From NCBI RefSeq assembly GCF_947179515.1, contig NC_067477.1:132110465-132174464 (forward strand): a DNA stretch of 64,000 nucleotides. Direction: 5' to 3'. This DNA comes from Apodemus sylvaticus. Taxonomy: Eukaryota > Chordata > Mammalia > Rodentia > Muridae. Below the pieces are notes generated by a model. The model was not told the origin of the DNA. It did no database searches and worked only from the letters and a program-made list of their open reading frames with translations. The translations under genes and the position numbers were made by a program. The first letter of the stretch is position 1. Every line of letters starts with the position of its first letter. Below are positions 30,740-40,790 of this stretch, in pieces.

Positions 30740-31098
30740 GGAGGATGTTCCTCCAAGCCTGTGTTCTAGACCGCTCCTCTCTTACCTCCTTTCCTCCCTC
30801 TCCCTGCCTCTAAGGGGCCCACTGGTCTCCCAACACCTGCTGTCACCCTCCTTGCTCCTTCACTAGGACCGACTCAAGGGGAAACCTAGCAAAACCTAGC
30901 AAAACGTCCAAGCCACACCAGCCAAAGACAGACAACCCATGGCTTCCTTAGCTTCCTTCACCCCGACCCCTGACTTACTGTATATCAACTATTTCTCTAA
31001 AAACAGACTCTGGGACAGCAGCAATGGTTGCTGTCTATGATCTGCTATGATCCCTGGCTTCTGGGATAGTATCTGGGTCAAAGGATTCAAGAACTGTA
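30740..31098. other. Single-copy DNA, pyrimidine-rich start
   Basis: CT-rich at 30773-30810, with a small duplication AACCTAGCAA/AACCTAGCAA at 30881-30902. No gene. Confidence 0.35.
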
Positions 31099-31492
31099 GG
31101 ATGGATGGATGGATGGATGGATGGATGGATGGATGGATGGATAAATGAGTGGGTGGGTGGATGGATGGGTAGGTGGGTGGGTGGATGGGTGGGTAGTTGG
31201 ATGGACGAGTGGATGTATGGATGTATGGATGGGTGGATGGATGAATGGGTGGATGGGTGGGTGGATGGACGGGTGGGTGGATGGACGGGTGGATGTATGG
31301 ATGGATGGATAGGTGGGTAAGTGGGTGGGTGGATGGATGGGTGGATGGATGGATAGATGGATGGATAGGTGGATGGGTGGGTGGATGGATGGGTGGATGG
31401 ATGGGATGGATGGGTGGATGGATGAGTGGGTGGGTGGATGGATGGATGGATGGGTAGATGGATGGATGGGTGGATGGATGCAAGCAGGTAGG
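31099..31492. repeat. GGAT/GGGT tetranucleotide array
   Basis: About 390 bases of GGAT units mixed with GGGT, GTAT and GACG variants. Open frames on both strands (Met/Asp/Gly/Trp or His/Pro/Ser) are repeat products. Confidence 0.96.
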
Positions 31493-31860
31493 CATCTACA
31501 AAGCTAGGTCAGAGGATGGGAGTAGAACCAAGCCTGAGCAAGCCATCTCTGTCTTGGGATATGTTGTCCCCAACATTTCTTTCAATCATACACTGTACCT
31601 CTAGTGGGTGAATAGAATGGTTTTCATTCTACAGCTAGAAGCCTGAAGATCACACAGGTCATGACCTAGGGTTGCTGGGCTGACCCAGCCCTCCTTCCCC
31701 TCTCTGTGAAGAAGGCTCTTCTTTCTTCAGAGCCAGCATTTGTGTCTCCTCCCTCATCCCATCCCCCACCCGCACTGCAAGGCTGCGGCCCTTGACCTGC
31801 TGCGGCCAATGGAATGTGGCACTTTCCATCGCTGCTCAGTACACAGGGTGTAAGCCAGGC
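31493..31860. other. Single-copy DNA
   Basis: No SINE or gene recognised between the two tandem arrays. Confidence 0.4.
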
Positions 31861-32182
31861 ATACACACAAGAACACACACACCACATACTCACGCAGTCA
31901 CATACACGCTCATATACACATATTCACATATACATATAAGCACACACATATGCACACATATACAAATACAAATGCACTCATAAGCACACACATACATGCT
32001 CATATATACACATACACTCACATATACATATATACACACAAGCACACACACTCACATGTACATACTCACATACATGCTTACACATACACATACAATGCAC
32101 ACTCACAGGCATACATACTCACACAAACATGCTCATATACACACATATACTCACATATACACACAAACACATACACACACAG
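31861..32182. repeat. CA/CATA microsatellite
   Basis: An imperfect array of CACACA, CATATA and CATACA units over about 320 bases. His/Thr/Tyr frames are artefacts. Confidence 0.94.
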
Positions 32183-32221
32183 ATTATTGCTATCTCATAA
32201 TATCCTATATAAATTATATTT

Positions 32222-32370
32222 TTTAATACTCCCATACTTACAATCTCAGCACTTGGAGGTAAAAGCAGGAGGATTAGGAATTCAAGATAATCTTTAGTTA
32301 TGAAGCAAATTCAGGGCCAACCTAGGACACATGAGATTCTATCTCAAGAAAGAAAGTGGGGGGGGGGGGG
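32222..32370 (+). mobile_element. Diverged B1-like SINE followed by poly-G
   Basis: ACAATCTCAGCACTTGGAGG, AATTCAAGATAATC and AGATTCTATCTCAAGAAAG follow the B1 order. A G13 run at 32358-32370 follows the tail. Confidence 0.7.
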
Positions 32371-33099
32371 AAGGAGGGAGGGTCAGAGAGAGGGAAGAAC
32401 TACTTAATAGCCTGTGCGCTGTCCCCTTCAGCTTTGTCTACACCAGTGGCAGGGTTTGGTTGGTGGCACTGGAGTGTGCAACAAGAGCCTGACACCCTCT
32501 GGGCAAGGGCTCCACTCCTGAGCTGTACTGAAGCCATTTTTTATGTTGTATTTGAGACCAGGTCTTCCTAAGACCTGGCTCTTCAGCCCAGGCAGACCGT
32601 GAACTCTCAGGCCTGGCTCAGCCTCTGTGTGTCCTCCAGGGATCCGCGGGGACACAGTGACCAGCTGCTGAGCCCCCTTCTTCTCAGTGGGGTGGCAGAG
32701 CCCCATAGATTCCTGCCCTGGTCTGTTCTTATCCATCTACTTCCGGATGAGGAACAACTGAAGGAAGAGGCGGAGACTGGGAACAGGTCTCCCTCAGTTC
32801 TCACCGTCCCCTGCCCCATGAGCCTTCCTGAGACGCACCTCCGTGTACAGACTACAGGAGCCGTCCTGTCCCCCAAACCCTGCCCAAATGCCTGAGACGT
32901 GAGCAAATGAGTTCCTCTTTTGAGCAACTAAGTTTGTTCTTTTTCTTTTTTAATTTTGTTAATTTGTTTGTTAATTTTGAGACACAGTCTGGCCTCAAAT
33001 ATAGCTGAGGATGACCTTATACTTTTTCTTTTTAAGATTTATTTGTAAACACTCAAACACATGATAAAAGAAATGAAAGGGTGCTTATGAGGTGCCTCA
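32371..33099. other. Single-copy DNA
   Basis: No gene recognised. T-rich at 32935-32990, with possible weak B1-like remnants (TTTTGAGACACAGTCTGGCC). Confidence 0.35.
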
Positions 33100-33465
33100 G
33101 CAGTTAAAAGATTTATTTATTTTTCAGGGAGAGGTGGTGCATACTTTTAATCTCGGTATTTGGGAGGCAGAGGCAGGTGGATCTCTGTGAATTTGAAGCC
33201 AGCCTGGTCTACAGAGTGGATTCCAGGACAGCTAGAGCTACATAGTGAGACCATGTCTCAGGGGGAAAAAATTTAATATATTTGACTTTTTGCTTAATTG
33301 TGTATCTGTTTGTGTGTCTGGAGGAAGTCAGAAGAGGGCTTCAGATCCCCTGGAACTGGAGTTATGGATGATTGTAAGCTACTGTGTGAGTGTTAGCAAT
33401 TGAACATGGGTCCTTTGAAAAAAGCAGCCAGTGCTCTTAACCACTGAGCCATCTCTCTAGGCCCC
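33100..33465 (-). mobile_element. B3 SINE split by a B1 insertion
   Basis: The inverted B3 (TCAGAAGAGGGCTTCAGATC, AATTGAACATGGGTCC, AGTGCTCTTAACCACTGAGC) occupies 33272-33465. Its A-rich end (AAGATTTATTTATTTTTC) lies at 33109-33126, on the far side of the B1 at 33127-33262. Confidence 0.8.
33127..33262 (+). mobile_element. B1 SINE nested in B3
   Basis: GAGAGGTGGTGCATAC, GGGAGGCAGAGGCAGGTGG, CAGCCTGGTCTACAGAGTG and GAGACCATGTCTC. It sits inside the older inverted B3. Confidence 0.9.
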
Positions 33466-33540
33466 AGGTACTTAAAAATATATAAAAAAAAATATTAATT
33501 ATGCAAGTGTGTTTTGTTTGTTGTTTTAAAACAAGGTCTT

Positions 33541-33711
33541 ACCCAGGCAGTGGTGGCACATGCCTTTCTTTAATCCTAGCACTTGGGAAGCAGAGGCAGG
33601 CAGGTTTCTGAGTTCAAGGTCAGCCTGGTCTACAGAGTGAGTTCCAGGACAGCCAGGGCTACACAGAGAAACCCTGTTTTGAAAAACTAAGAAAACAAAC
33701 AAACAAAAAAC
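33541..33711 (+). mobile_element. B1 SINE with target-site duplication, nested in older B1
   Basis: Near-consensus B1 with an AAAC-type tail. CAAGGTCTT occurs on both sides (33532-33540 and 33712-33720). The target itself is the GAGACAAGGTCTT-type start of an inverted older B1 that continues at 33712-33796. Confidence 0.92.
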
Positions 33712-33796
33712 CAAGGTCTTGCCATGGCTAGCCTGGGACTCATAGAGATTCACCTGCCTCTGCCTCCTGAGTGCTAAAATGAAAGGTGTACCCAGC
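33712..33796 (-). mobile_element. Remainder of older inverted B1
   Basis: CAAGGTCTTGCCATGGCTAG, GATTCACCTGCCTCTGCCTC and GAGTGCTAAAATGAAAGGTG are the rest of the inverted B1 interrupted by the insertion above. Confidence 0.8.
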
Positions 33797-34248
33797 TTGT
33801 GTGTGTGTGTATGTGTATGTATGTGTGTGTGTGTGTGTATGTGTGTACGTACATATGTGTTTATGTGTGAGTGTGTGCATGTATGTAAGTGCATGTGTGA
33901 GAATGTGTATATGTATATATGTGTATGTGTGTGCATGTGTGAGTGTATGTGCATGCATGAGTGTGTATATGTACATATATGCATGTGTATATGAGTATAT
34001 GTATGTGCATGTATGTATATATGTGTGCATGAATATGAGCATGTGTGTGTGCATGTGTGAGTGTATGTGTGTATAAGTGCATGTGTCTATCCATGTGTGA
34101 GTTTATATGTATGTGCATGCATGTGTACGTGTATGTGTGTATGTATGAGTCTGTATGTATGTGCATGTGTGTATATATGTGTGTGAATATGTGCATGTGT
34201 GTGTGTGTAGGTGCACATGAATGTATGAGTGTGTGTGGGGGGGGGGGG
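33797..34248. repeat. TG/TATG array ending in G12
   Basis: About 440 bases of TGTG, TATG and GCATG units, then a run of 12 G at 34237-34248. All long Cys/Val or His/Thr frames here are repeat artefacts. Confidence 0.95.
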
Positions 34249-34249
34249 A

Positions 34250-34345
34250 GAGCAGAGAACAATCTGCAAGACTGGGCTTCTTCTACCACGTGAGTTCAGG
34301 CTTGGCAGCAAATGGCTTTCACACATGGCACCATTTCTCCAGCCC
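34250..34345 (-). mobile_element. B3/B4-like SINE fragment
   Basis: CACGTGAGTTCAGGCTTGGC and ACCATTTCTCCAGCCCC are the inverted 5' end of a B3/B4-type SINE. Confidence 0.6.
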
Positions 34346-34507
34346 CAGCCTAGAATTCCTGATCCTCGCGCCTCTGCCCTCTAAAGTGCCGGGTTATACT
34401 TGAACTACTCACTGTGCCTGGTTTATTTGGTTCTGGGGATTGAACCAAACCTGGACTTAATGGTGTGCTAGGCAAAACTTTTGCCACCTGAGCTACGTCC
34501 CTAGCCC
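34346..34507 (-). mobile_element. B4 SINE (ID plus B1 halves), inverted
   Basis: A short B1 remnant (CCTCTGCCCTCTAAAGTGCC) is followed by a clear inverted ID head (TGGGGATTGAACCAAACCTGG, GTGCTAGGCAAAACTTTTGCC, TGAGCTACGTCCCTAGCCC). Confidence 0.8.
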
Positions 34508-34509
34508 TT

Positions 34510-35225
34510 CAGCTACTAAGACTGTGACAGTTACCCAGCAGTTGGTGGCTGACACAGGCCTTAGGAACTCCATGGCAGAGCAGGCCTCATTCGAAGGTGT
34601 TTGGTCCAGTCAGTCCCCAAGTCTACACTCCTATCCCCAGCTCCCAGGGGGCTGTCACTGAGTCTCTGCTTCCTCTGAGGCCTCTCCCTGGTGACTTTAT
34701 AAGTCTGAGGTTGAGCTAAGGCTAAATGTTGCCAGCTTTGACAAATCCAAAGGATTATTAAAACATGGAGACAGCCACAGCTGGGCCTTGACATGGGGAA
34801 CAGGGCCTTGTTGGGAGGGTCAGAGCTGGAAGCAGGCCCACTTCTGTCCAGGCTGAGCCTGGGCTCAGCAGGGTTCCTGGGTATCTGTTTTCTCTCCTGA
34901 TGCACTGATTGAAGCCCCTCCCCACAGTACCCCTACCCTGACCCCCACCTTCTCCTCTGCTGACTCCACAGGAAATAGGTCAGAAGTCTGGCAAACAGGG
35001 TGTGCGCCCCTCTGAAGGGGTAAAGGAGAGTCTGGGTACAGAACCACGCTGGGGTGTTCTCTTCCCCTCTGAACCGGCAAGGAAAGGCTACTCAAGGCCT
35101 CCCTTGGAGAGAGAGTATGACTTTCCTCAGCTAGTTTCTGCTCCTACAGGAGCTTGGGTGGTGGTTCTCCTGACTCCATCTCAGGCCTCAGAGATGTTTT
35201 GATGACAAGAAACAGGAGCTGCTAA
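34510..35225. other. Single-copy DNA with a conserved-looking core
   Basis: GTGACTTTATAAGTCTGAGG and CAGCTTTGACAAATCCAAAGG near 34690-34755 are AT-richer than the surroundings and may be conserved. No gene recognised. Confidence 0.35.
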
Positions 35226-35388
35226 CCAGGCAGTGGTGGCGCACGCCTTTAATCCCACCACTTGGGAGGCAGAGGCAGGCGGATTTCTGAGTTCAAAGCC
35301 AGCCTGGTTAAGAGTGAGTTCCAGGACAGCCAGGGCTATACAGAGAAACCCTGTCTCAAAAACAAAACAAAACAAACAAGCAAAAAAA
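35226..35388 (+). mobile_element. Young B1 SINE
   Basis: A nearly consensus B1 with an AAAACAAAAC tail. Flanking AAGAAACAGGAGCTG and AAGAAACAGAACTG look like an imperfect target-site duplication. Confidence 0.93.
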
Positions 35389-36025
35389 CAAAAGAAAAAG
35401 AAACAGAACTGTCGACTCAAAGTCCTTAGACAAGTCCAGAGGAAGCATTGCTTTCAAGACAGGTTGACCCTGCGGCTCAGCATCATCAAGGGTCCAGGTT
35501 ATTTCCTCTTTCCCTGCCTTCAGCTGGCCACCTTACCCTTGGCTAGCTCACTTCAGAGTGACAAGATGACTGCCACCACCCCAGACATCACATCATCATC
35601 ACCCAATAATATTCACAAGCAAAACAAATAGCAGGAAGCATCTCACCCTCTGTCCCACTATAAGAGTAAGGATGTCTTTTTTTCCCAGAAGCACTCAGGC
35701 AACTGACCTGCCTAGACACTGGCTAGAACAATGCCACATCTCAGGCCAGAACGTGTTCTGGACAAGGGGGATCTTGGTACGATGGCTGCTTCAGCACTGA
35801 TCGTTAGCTGAGGAGGGAGACAAGCCTGGCACAATGTGGACACTTGGACACTCAGGAGAGTCCCGTGGGCGCAGGGGACACTGGGGAGCCCCTGCCAGTC
35901 TGTGCTGCAGGCTGAGGAGCAGCAGCAGAAGACAGGCTTCTACACAGGGAGTCCAGCTTCTGCCTCCCAACAGCGTTTCAGGGCTGCGCCCTCCTGAGGG
36001 ACGTGAACCCTGGGATGAAGGATGA
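35389..36025. other. Single-copy DNA
   Basis: No repeat or gene recognised. A short plus-strand frame at 35834-36025 has no domain. Confidence 0.35.
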
Positions 36026-36378
36026 TGAAGTATGGGGGAGTATAGGGGTTAGGTGAGAATATAGGTGAGTTAGGTGAGTGTGGCTAGGCGGCGTGGGGGA
36101 AGGTGTCCAGGCAGGCCCTTGCCTGGGCACCTCTGCCCCTAAGGGACCACACACACACAGTCATGGTATAGAATAGTTTATTCAGAATAGGGGATGGGAG
36201 TTAGTGGAGGGGGGGAAGAGCCCCAGGGGCAGAGAGGTGAGAGTATGTGGGAGAGCGGAGAGCAAAGAGAGAGAGGAGGGGCAAGTAGCCCCTCTTATAG
36301 TGGGCTAGATCTCTGGGGCGGGGCATACCTGGCTATTGCCAGGTAGGTATGGGGTGGAGCTTACACAAAACCCCAACA
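36026..36378 (-). mobile_element. Endogenous retrovirus LTR, inverted
   Basis: On the minus strand the element starts TGTTGGGG, has a TATA-like CACTATAAGAGGGG (36289-36303) and a poly(A) signal AATAAA (36177-36182), in the order and spacing of an LTR. The low-coordinate end is approximate. The family was not determined. The TGTTGGGG start suggests an ERVK-like LTR. No coding capacity. Confidence 0.65.
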
Positions 36379-36720
36379 GTCCCCAATGTTTGGTTTATTA
36401 ATAAAAGAAAAAGAAAAAAGAAAAAAGAAAAGAAGTGACGGCGCATACGGCGAAGCAGGAATAGGGTCGATGTTGTGATCTGGCTGCTTCATGCTGACAT
36501 TGGGGCGGCGTGTCTCTGGAGAACCTAGAGAAAGGGGTATGGGGGGTGATTGTCCAGTCCCAGGAGGACTGGCTGTTTCTTTGCTGTCCAGGATTTATAG
36601 AGCCATTTGAAGATAGGTCAGGAGAACAGGTCCAGTAGAAGCAGTCTGCGTCTGGAGAAGCTGAGAGGAGATTGGAGCATCTGAAGGTTGCTTCTCTGGA
36701 GCTGCGATTTCAGGAATGAG
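36379..36720 (-). mobile_element. Adjacent retroviral internal remnant, noncoding
   Basis: Sequence continues past the LTR start through an A/G-rich tract (AAAGAAAAAGAAAAAAG at 36404-36420) and non-SINE sequence to about 36720. It has no long open frame. It is most likely the 3' end of the internal region of the same element, truncated. The limit is approximate. Confidence 0.4.
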
Positions 36721-36774
36721 TTATTTTGCCTGTGAATTCTGACCCTGTCCTTTTCTGTTCTTACTTTTTAGATA

Positions 36775-36860
36775 TGGGAGTCTTGATTTGTAGCCCAGGA
36801 TAGCCTTGAATACAGGATTCTCTTGCTTCTGTGCGCTGAGTGCTGGGATTACTAGAAATT
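36775..36860 (-). mobile_element. B1-like fragment
   Basis: TTGTAGCCCAGGATAGCCTTG, then GAGTGCTGGGATTACTAG, is part of an inverted B1. Confidence 0.6.
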
Positions 36861-36910
36861 CTTTAATTATTCTCTACCACCCTTGCTTTGTATGAAAAAT
36901 ATCCAATTAA

Positions 36911-37034
36911 CCAGGCACAGCCTTAATCCCAGCACTCGGGCTGCAGAGGCAAGAGGATCACTGACTCAAGGCCAGCCTGGTCTATAGAGTGAGTTCCAGG
37001 ACAGCCAGGACAACACAGAGAAACCTGTCTCGGG
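36911..37034 (+). mobile_element. B1 SINE
   Basis: CCAGGCACAGCCTTAATCCC, CAAGGCCAGCCTGGTCTATAG and GAGAAACCTGTCTCGGG. The head is slightly shortened. Confidence 0.88.
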
Positions 37035-37166
37035 AAGGAAAGAAGAAAGAGAGAGAGACAGGGAGAGAAAGAGACAGAGAGACAGAGAGACAGAGTCAGA
37101 GGAAGGAAGAGGAGCAGGAGGAGGAGGGGGAGCAGGAGGAGGAGGAAGGAGGAGGAGGATGGCAGG
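37035..37166. repeat. Purine-rich GA/GGA tract
   Basis: Over 120 bases of nearly pure A/G (GAGAGA, GACAGA, GGAGGA units) grow out of the B1 tail. Such tracts can form triplex DNA. Confidence 0.9.
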
Positions 37167-37582
37167 AAGGAGAAAAGGAAGCAGCTATGACCAACTCATT
37201 CTGGCATTTGACTTGCATTTCCCAATCCACAGAGCAGGAATGGGCGGCCCTGGGGAGAGCCAGCAGTCTGCTCACGGTGGAATCATCAGGATCCAGGAAT
37301 GTCCTCGCTCTGAGCCCAGTTCCTTCTAGACCACCATTCTGTCCCTGGAAGTGTGGCTGAAGTCCTGAGGAGCGGGAGGGCCAGGCAGGTCTGGACGAGG
37401 TGTTGGCCTGGGCCCCTCTGCCCCGCCCCTCAAGGATGCACTCCTTTAACCCTCATTCCAGTGGGGACCTTTTAAGCCAGAAATGATGGCCACGAATTGG
37501 TCCCTGAGGCTAGAGGTGGCAGAGCACCCGCCTAGAGGGTGACAGCTGCAGGCCTGGCTCTGTCAACAGCACTAAGAATTTC
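37167..37582. other. Single-copy DNA
   Basis: GC-rich, with no gene or SINE recognised. Confidence 0.35.
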
Positions 37583-37765
37583 TTTCCCTCCCACCCTCCC
37601 TTCCACTCTCCCTCCCCCTCTGTCTCCATCCCCTCCCTCCTTCCTCCCTTGTTTAGAAGCAGGTCTCATTGAGTAGCCCACGTCCACTCATGCAGGAGAG
37701 TTCAGGCTCTCCTGCACAAACCTACCAAGTGCTGGTAACTCAGGCCTACACCACCATATCCAAAT
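37583..37765 (-). mobile_element. Pyrimidine tract and diverged inverted B1
   Basis: A CCTCCC-rich tract (37583-37652) leads into an inverted B1 (GAAGCAGGTCTCATTGAGTAG, CCAAGTGCTGGTAACTCAGGC) whose middle is altered by an inverted GGAGAG/CTCTCC segment. Confidence 0.65.
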
Positions 37766-37889
37766 TCAGGCTATTTTAAAATCCTAAATATCTCTCTCTT
37801 TTGCTATAAATCTGGTTGATAAATTAATAAATACATATGCAGTAGAAGAAATTAAAACCAATGGTAAAAAAAAAAAACCAATGGTAGAA

Positions 37890-37922
37890 AGGATTGATGG
37901 ATGGATGGATGGATGGATGGAC
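37890..37922. repeat. (GATG)n microsatellite
   Basis: About eight GATG units. Confidence 0.92.
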
Positions 37923-38617
37923 AGGTGCCATCTGTTAGGAGAGACTTTGAGGGAGGAGACAGACAGACAGAACCAGGATTTATGGGAGTGTGAGGGAAGG
38001 CGTCAGGAGGCTCCCCCAGGAAGCCTGCAGCACTCAGAAGGCCCAGTAGAGGGAAAGGTGGGTTGATGGTTTCTGACCTGGGAAGGTGGGCTCTGTCTAT
38101 CTCTGTCCCCACTGAAGCTCCTCCCTAGAGTATATTTCAAACCTGGAAAGCCCCAGCTGTCAGCAGGATACCTGTTGTACCATGGTAAAAACAAAACAAA
38201 ACAAAACAAAAAAAGGATGGATAGATGGATGGACACAGTCACCAGTTAATCCCAGACCAAAGTGTCAGTCACACCTTCTCCCCAGAAAGCTCCCTCCAAC
38301 TCAAGATCAAATAACTCCCTAGGCTGCCCCATCCAGCTGTCCAGACCACTGCCCAGTGCCATGCATGGTCATGTGAATAGTGCCTCCTAACATGGGGGAT
38401 GCGGTGAGGTTACAAAACATGGCTTCTTCCTCTTCGCAGCTCAGGGAAAGCAGAATCACATTCAGAAGGAAAGGGGTCAGTGGGAGAGCGCCCCCCACCC
38501 CAACACCATGGGCTCTTCCTGACCTCGCTGTGGTTTCTAAAGCACCAGCCTTTGCTTCTTTCTAGTCTGGATTGAGCTGGTTTGAGGGTAGCAGGCCAGT
38601 CCCCTGTTCCTAGACTC
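37923..38617. other. Single-copy DNA with short (AAAAC)n
   Basis: An AAAAC tract at 38187-38213 followed by a short GATG run. Otherwise no gene or SINE recognised. Confidence 0.35.
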
Positions 38618-38712
38618 GGGTCCGGAGTTTCAGTCTGATCTTGGGTGAGCCCTGCCTAGGACATTGCTGCATCTCAGTTTCCTCATAAGAGAAAAGAATG
38701 AGAATAAAGTTG
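38618..38712 (+). mobile_element. MIR-like fragment
   Basis: TGATCTTGGGTGAGCCCTGCC and CTGCATCTCAGTTTCCTCATAAG match the MIR core region. Confidence 0.6.
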
Positions 38713-39197
38713 ACCATTGCTTGTCTAGCATGCAGGAACCCCCGAGTTCCACGCCCGCACCAGGCCCCTGAAACACCCCCACCCCCACGCCTTCCAGCCA
38801 CAGAGCAGCGAGCCTTTTCAGGGGAAGCAGTGTGGTGAATGCTAGGATGTGGGGAGTCAGTGCTGGGAAAGACGGAGTTGGTGTGATCATACCAGGTGGG
38901 GCAGGTTGAAGGAAGAAGAGACCGATATAGGAGGGGAAAGGCCAAAGCGTCCCCAAAGACACTGTCAAACGGTTAAACAGATGGTTTCTTGCCTGTTTTC
39001 TTCACTGTAAAAGGAAACAGCTCATTGTTGGAAGAGGTAAGATTAGGGAGAAGAACAGCACTGATGGGTTCAGGACTAGGGGCCATGTGCCTCCTCCACA
39101 TCTGCCTTCTCTCCCCACTCCGCAGCCCAGAGGAGTGTCCCATCACCCTCCTGCTTGGTGGGCATCTGAACCTGCTAGAATCTGTACACCTACTCTG
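38713..39197. other. Single-copy DNA
   Basis: Overlapping frames of about 110 codons on the minus strand have no known domain. A donor-like GAAGAG|GTAAGA lies near 39035 on the plus strand without a good partner acceptor. Confidence 0.35.
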
Positions 39198-39360
39198 TTA
39201 GTCCCCTCCCACATTCTTTAGTCTCCTCCCACATTAGTTAGTCCCCGCCCACACTCATGTTAGTCTCCACCCATACTCGTTAGTCTCTGCCCACACTCGT
39301 GTTAGTCTCTGCCCACACTCATGTTAGTCTCCTCCCACACTGGCTAGTCTCCTCCCCCCA
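39198..39360. repeat. Minisatellite of 20-22 bp units
   Basis: Eight imperfect copies of TTAGTCTCTGCCCACACTCATG, with CCTCCC/CTGCCC/CCGCCC variants and alternate 20- and 22-base forms. Confidence 0.9.
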
Positions 39361-39699
39361 CCCAGTCTTTATATATGATTTAGCCCAAAGGCAAACACAG
39401 CCAAGACCTACGCAGTCCGAATCCCACCTGTGTGTTGTTCTAGCTAGATAATCATTGTTCCTCTGAGCTCAGTGTCTCCATTTTCATAAAAAGTATAAAG
39501 AAAACAAGGCAGAGAGACACACTTTCAGCTCCACCCCTAACGGCTGGACCTAACTAACTAACCCATCCTAGATCCTCTGACCTCTCTTCTCAAGTTTCAA
39601 AGAGGGAAACTGGCTTGAGCAGAGCCTGAGACACGCACAGGAAGAGCGTGTCCTGGCCTGGCTGAGGGCTTCCTAGAAGGGGAGTTAGAACAACTACCT

Positions 39700-40024
39700 G
39701 TCGTAGTCAGGGCTACTACTGCTGTGACCAAAGCAACTTGGAGAGGAAAGTCTATTTCACTCACGCATTCATATAACAGTTCATGATCCAGAGCCGTGAG
39801 GGCAGGAGCTCGGGCAGGGACATGAGCTCGGGCAGGGCAGGAGGCTGGAGGCAGGAGCTGAGGCAGAGGCCTTGGAGGGGTGCTGCTTCCTGACTTGCTC
39901 CTCATAGCTTGCTCAGCCTGCTTCTTATAGTCCTTCTCCTCCCTTCCCCCACTCTCTAAAACCTCCAGCCACACCTTTCCCCTCCACTGCCCAATTACCA
40001 GCTCCAGCCTTTATTTATTTGACC
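39700..40024 (-). mobile_element. LTR-like interspersed repeat, inverted copy
   Basis: TCGTAGTCAGGGCTACTACTG, GACCAAAGCAACTTGGAGAGG and GAGGCAGAGGCCTTGGAGGGG are the reverse complement of the 3' part of the family seen at 44770-45177. An internal GAGCTCGGGCAGGG duplication is visible at 39800-39840. Confidence 0.75.
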
Positions 40025-40216
40025 TGTTAGAATGGGGAAGAAGGTTCACAAGAAATCACTTGAGTACCAGTCAACTCCTCCTAGGGGCAGCCCCTCCTGA
40101 GGAAGCAAAATTAACATCAGAATACTAGCAGCTCCGGGGCAACCCGCTGCCGCCTCCTCTACTGAAGAATGCCCATAGCTCTGGATAGGAGAAAAACAAG
40201 CTTGAAAGGCTCTTTG

Positions 40217-40386
40217 GTGGCTGGTTTTTACATCGATTGGACACAAGCTGACATCTCTGGAGAGGACGGGAACCTCAATTGAGAAAACACCTCCGTAAGA
40301 TCTGGCTGCAGGCAACCATTTTCTTAATTAGTCTTTGATGGAGAAGAGCTCAGGCCACTGTGGGTGGGGCCATCCCTGGCTGGTGC
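40217..40386 (+). mobile_element. LTR-like interspersed repeat, 5' fragment
   Basis: GGCTGGTTTTTACATCGATTGG, GGGAACCTCAATTGAGAAAAC and TTTTCTTAATTAGTCTTTG match the start of the same family, in the opposite orientation to the copy 200 bases away. Confidence 0.75.
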
Positions 40387-40399
40387 GTCTACAGAGGAA

Positions 40400-40790
40400 G
40401 AGGTAGAAGGAAGATGGCGCAGAACCACGTGGCCTGGAGAAGCCGCACGTTGCAGAGATCTCATAGCTGGGGGATAGAGCAGTGTGGTGGAGATCTGCCC
40501 GATCTAGGCGTGCAGCTTATACATTTAATAGCTGAGTTGTGTGTTTTTACACGGGCTTATTGGGGTTGGAGGTTTATTGCAACAGAGGGTCCACTGTGTG
40601 GATTCTGTGTGTCTGTATTCTGTAGGAAAGGGCTTCTGGACATAGCTCAGCTCTGCCAAGCATCCCAAGACCATAAAGGCCCAGGACCCAAGGGACTAGG
40701 GAGTCCGGGACAGGCTAGATCTCCTTTGTACTGTCCTCAACGGAAGGGGGGATTGGAGTCGCAGTCTCACTACACATTGCGGGGATTTGG
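40400..40790 (+). other. Possible retroelement-derived segment with open frame
   Basis: The 156-codon plus frame (40360-40830) begins inside the repeat above. The bases beyond 40400 (GAAGATGGCGCAGAACC, TTTAATAGCTGAGTTGTGTG) look like mouse LTR-type sequence, but I could not place the family. No known protein domain. Confidence 0.3.

Noticed and set aside
31000..31507. 168-codon His/Pro frame and several Met/Asp/Gly/Trp frames
   Set aside because: They are generated by the GGAT/GGGT tetranucleotide array.
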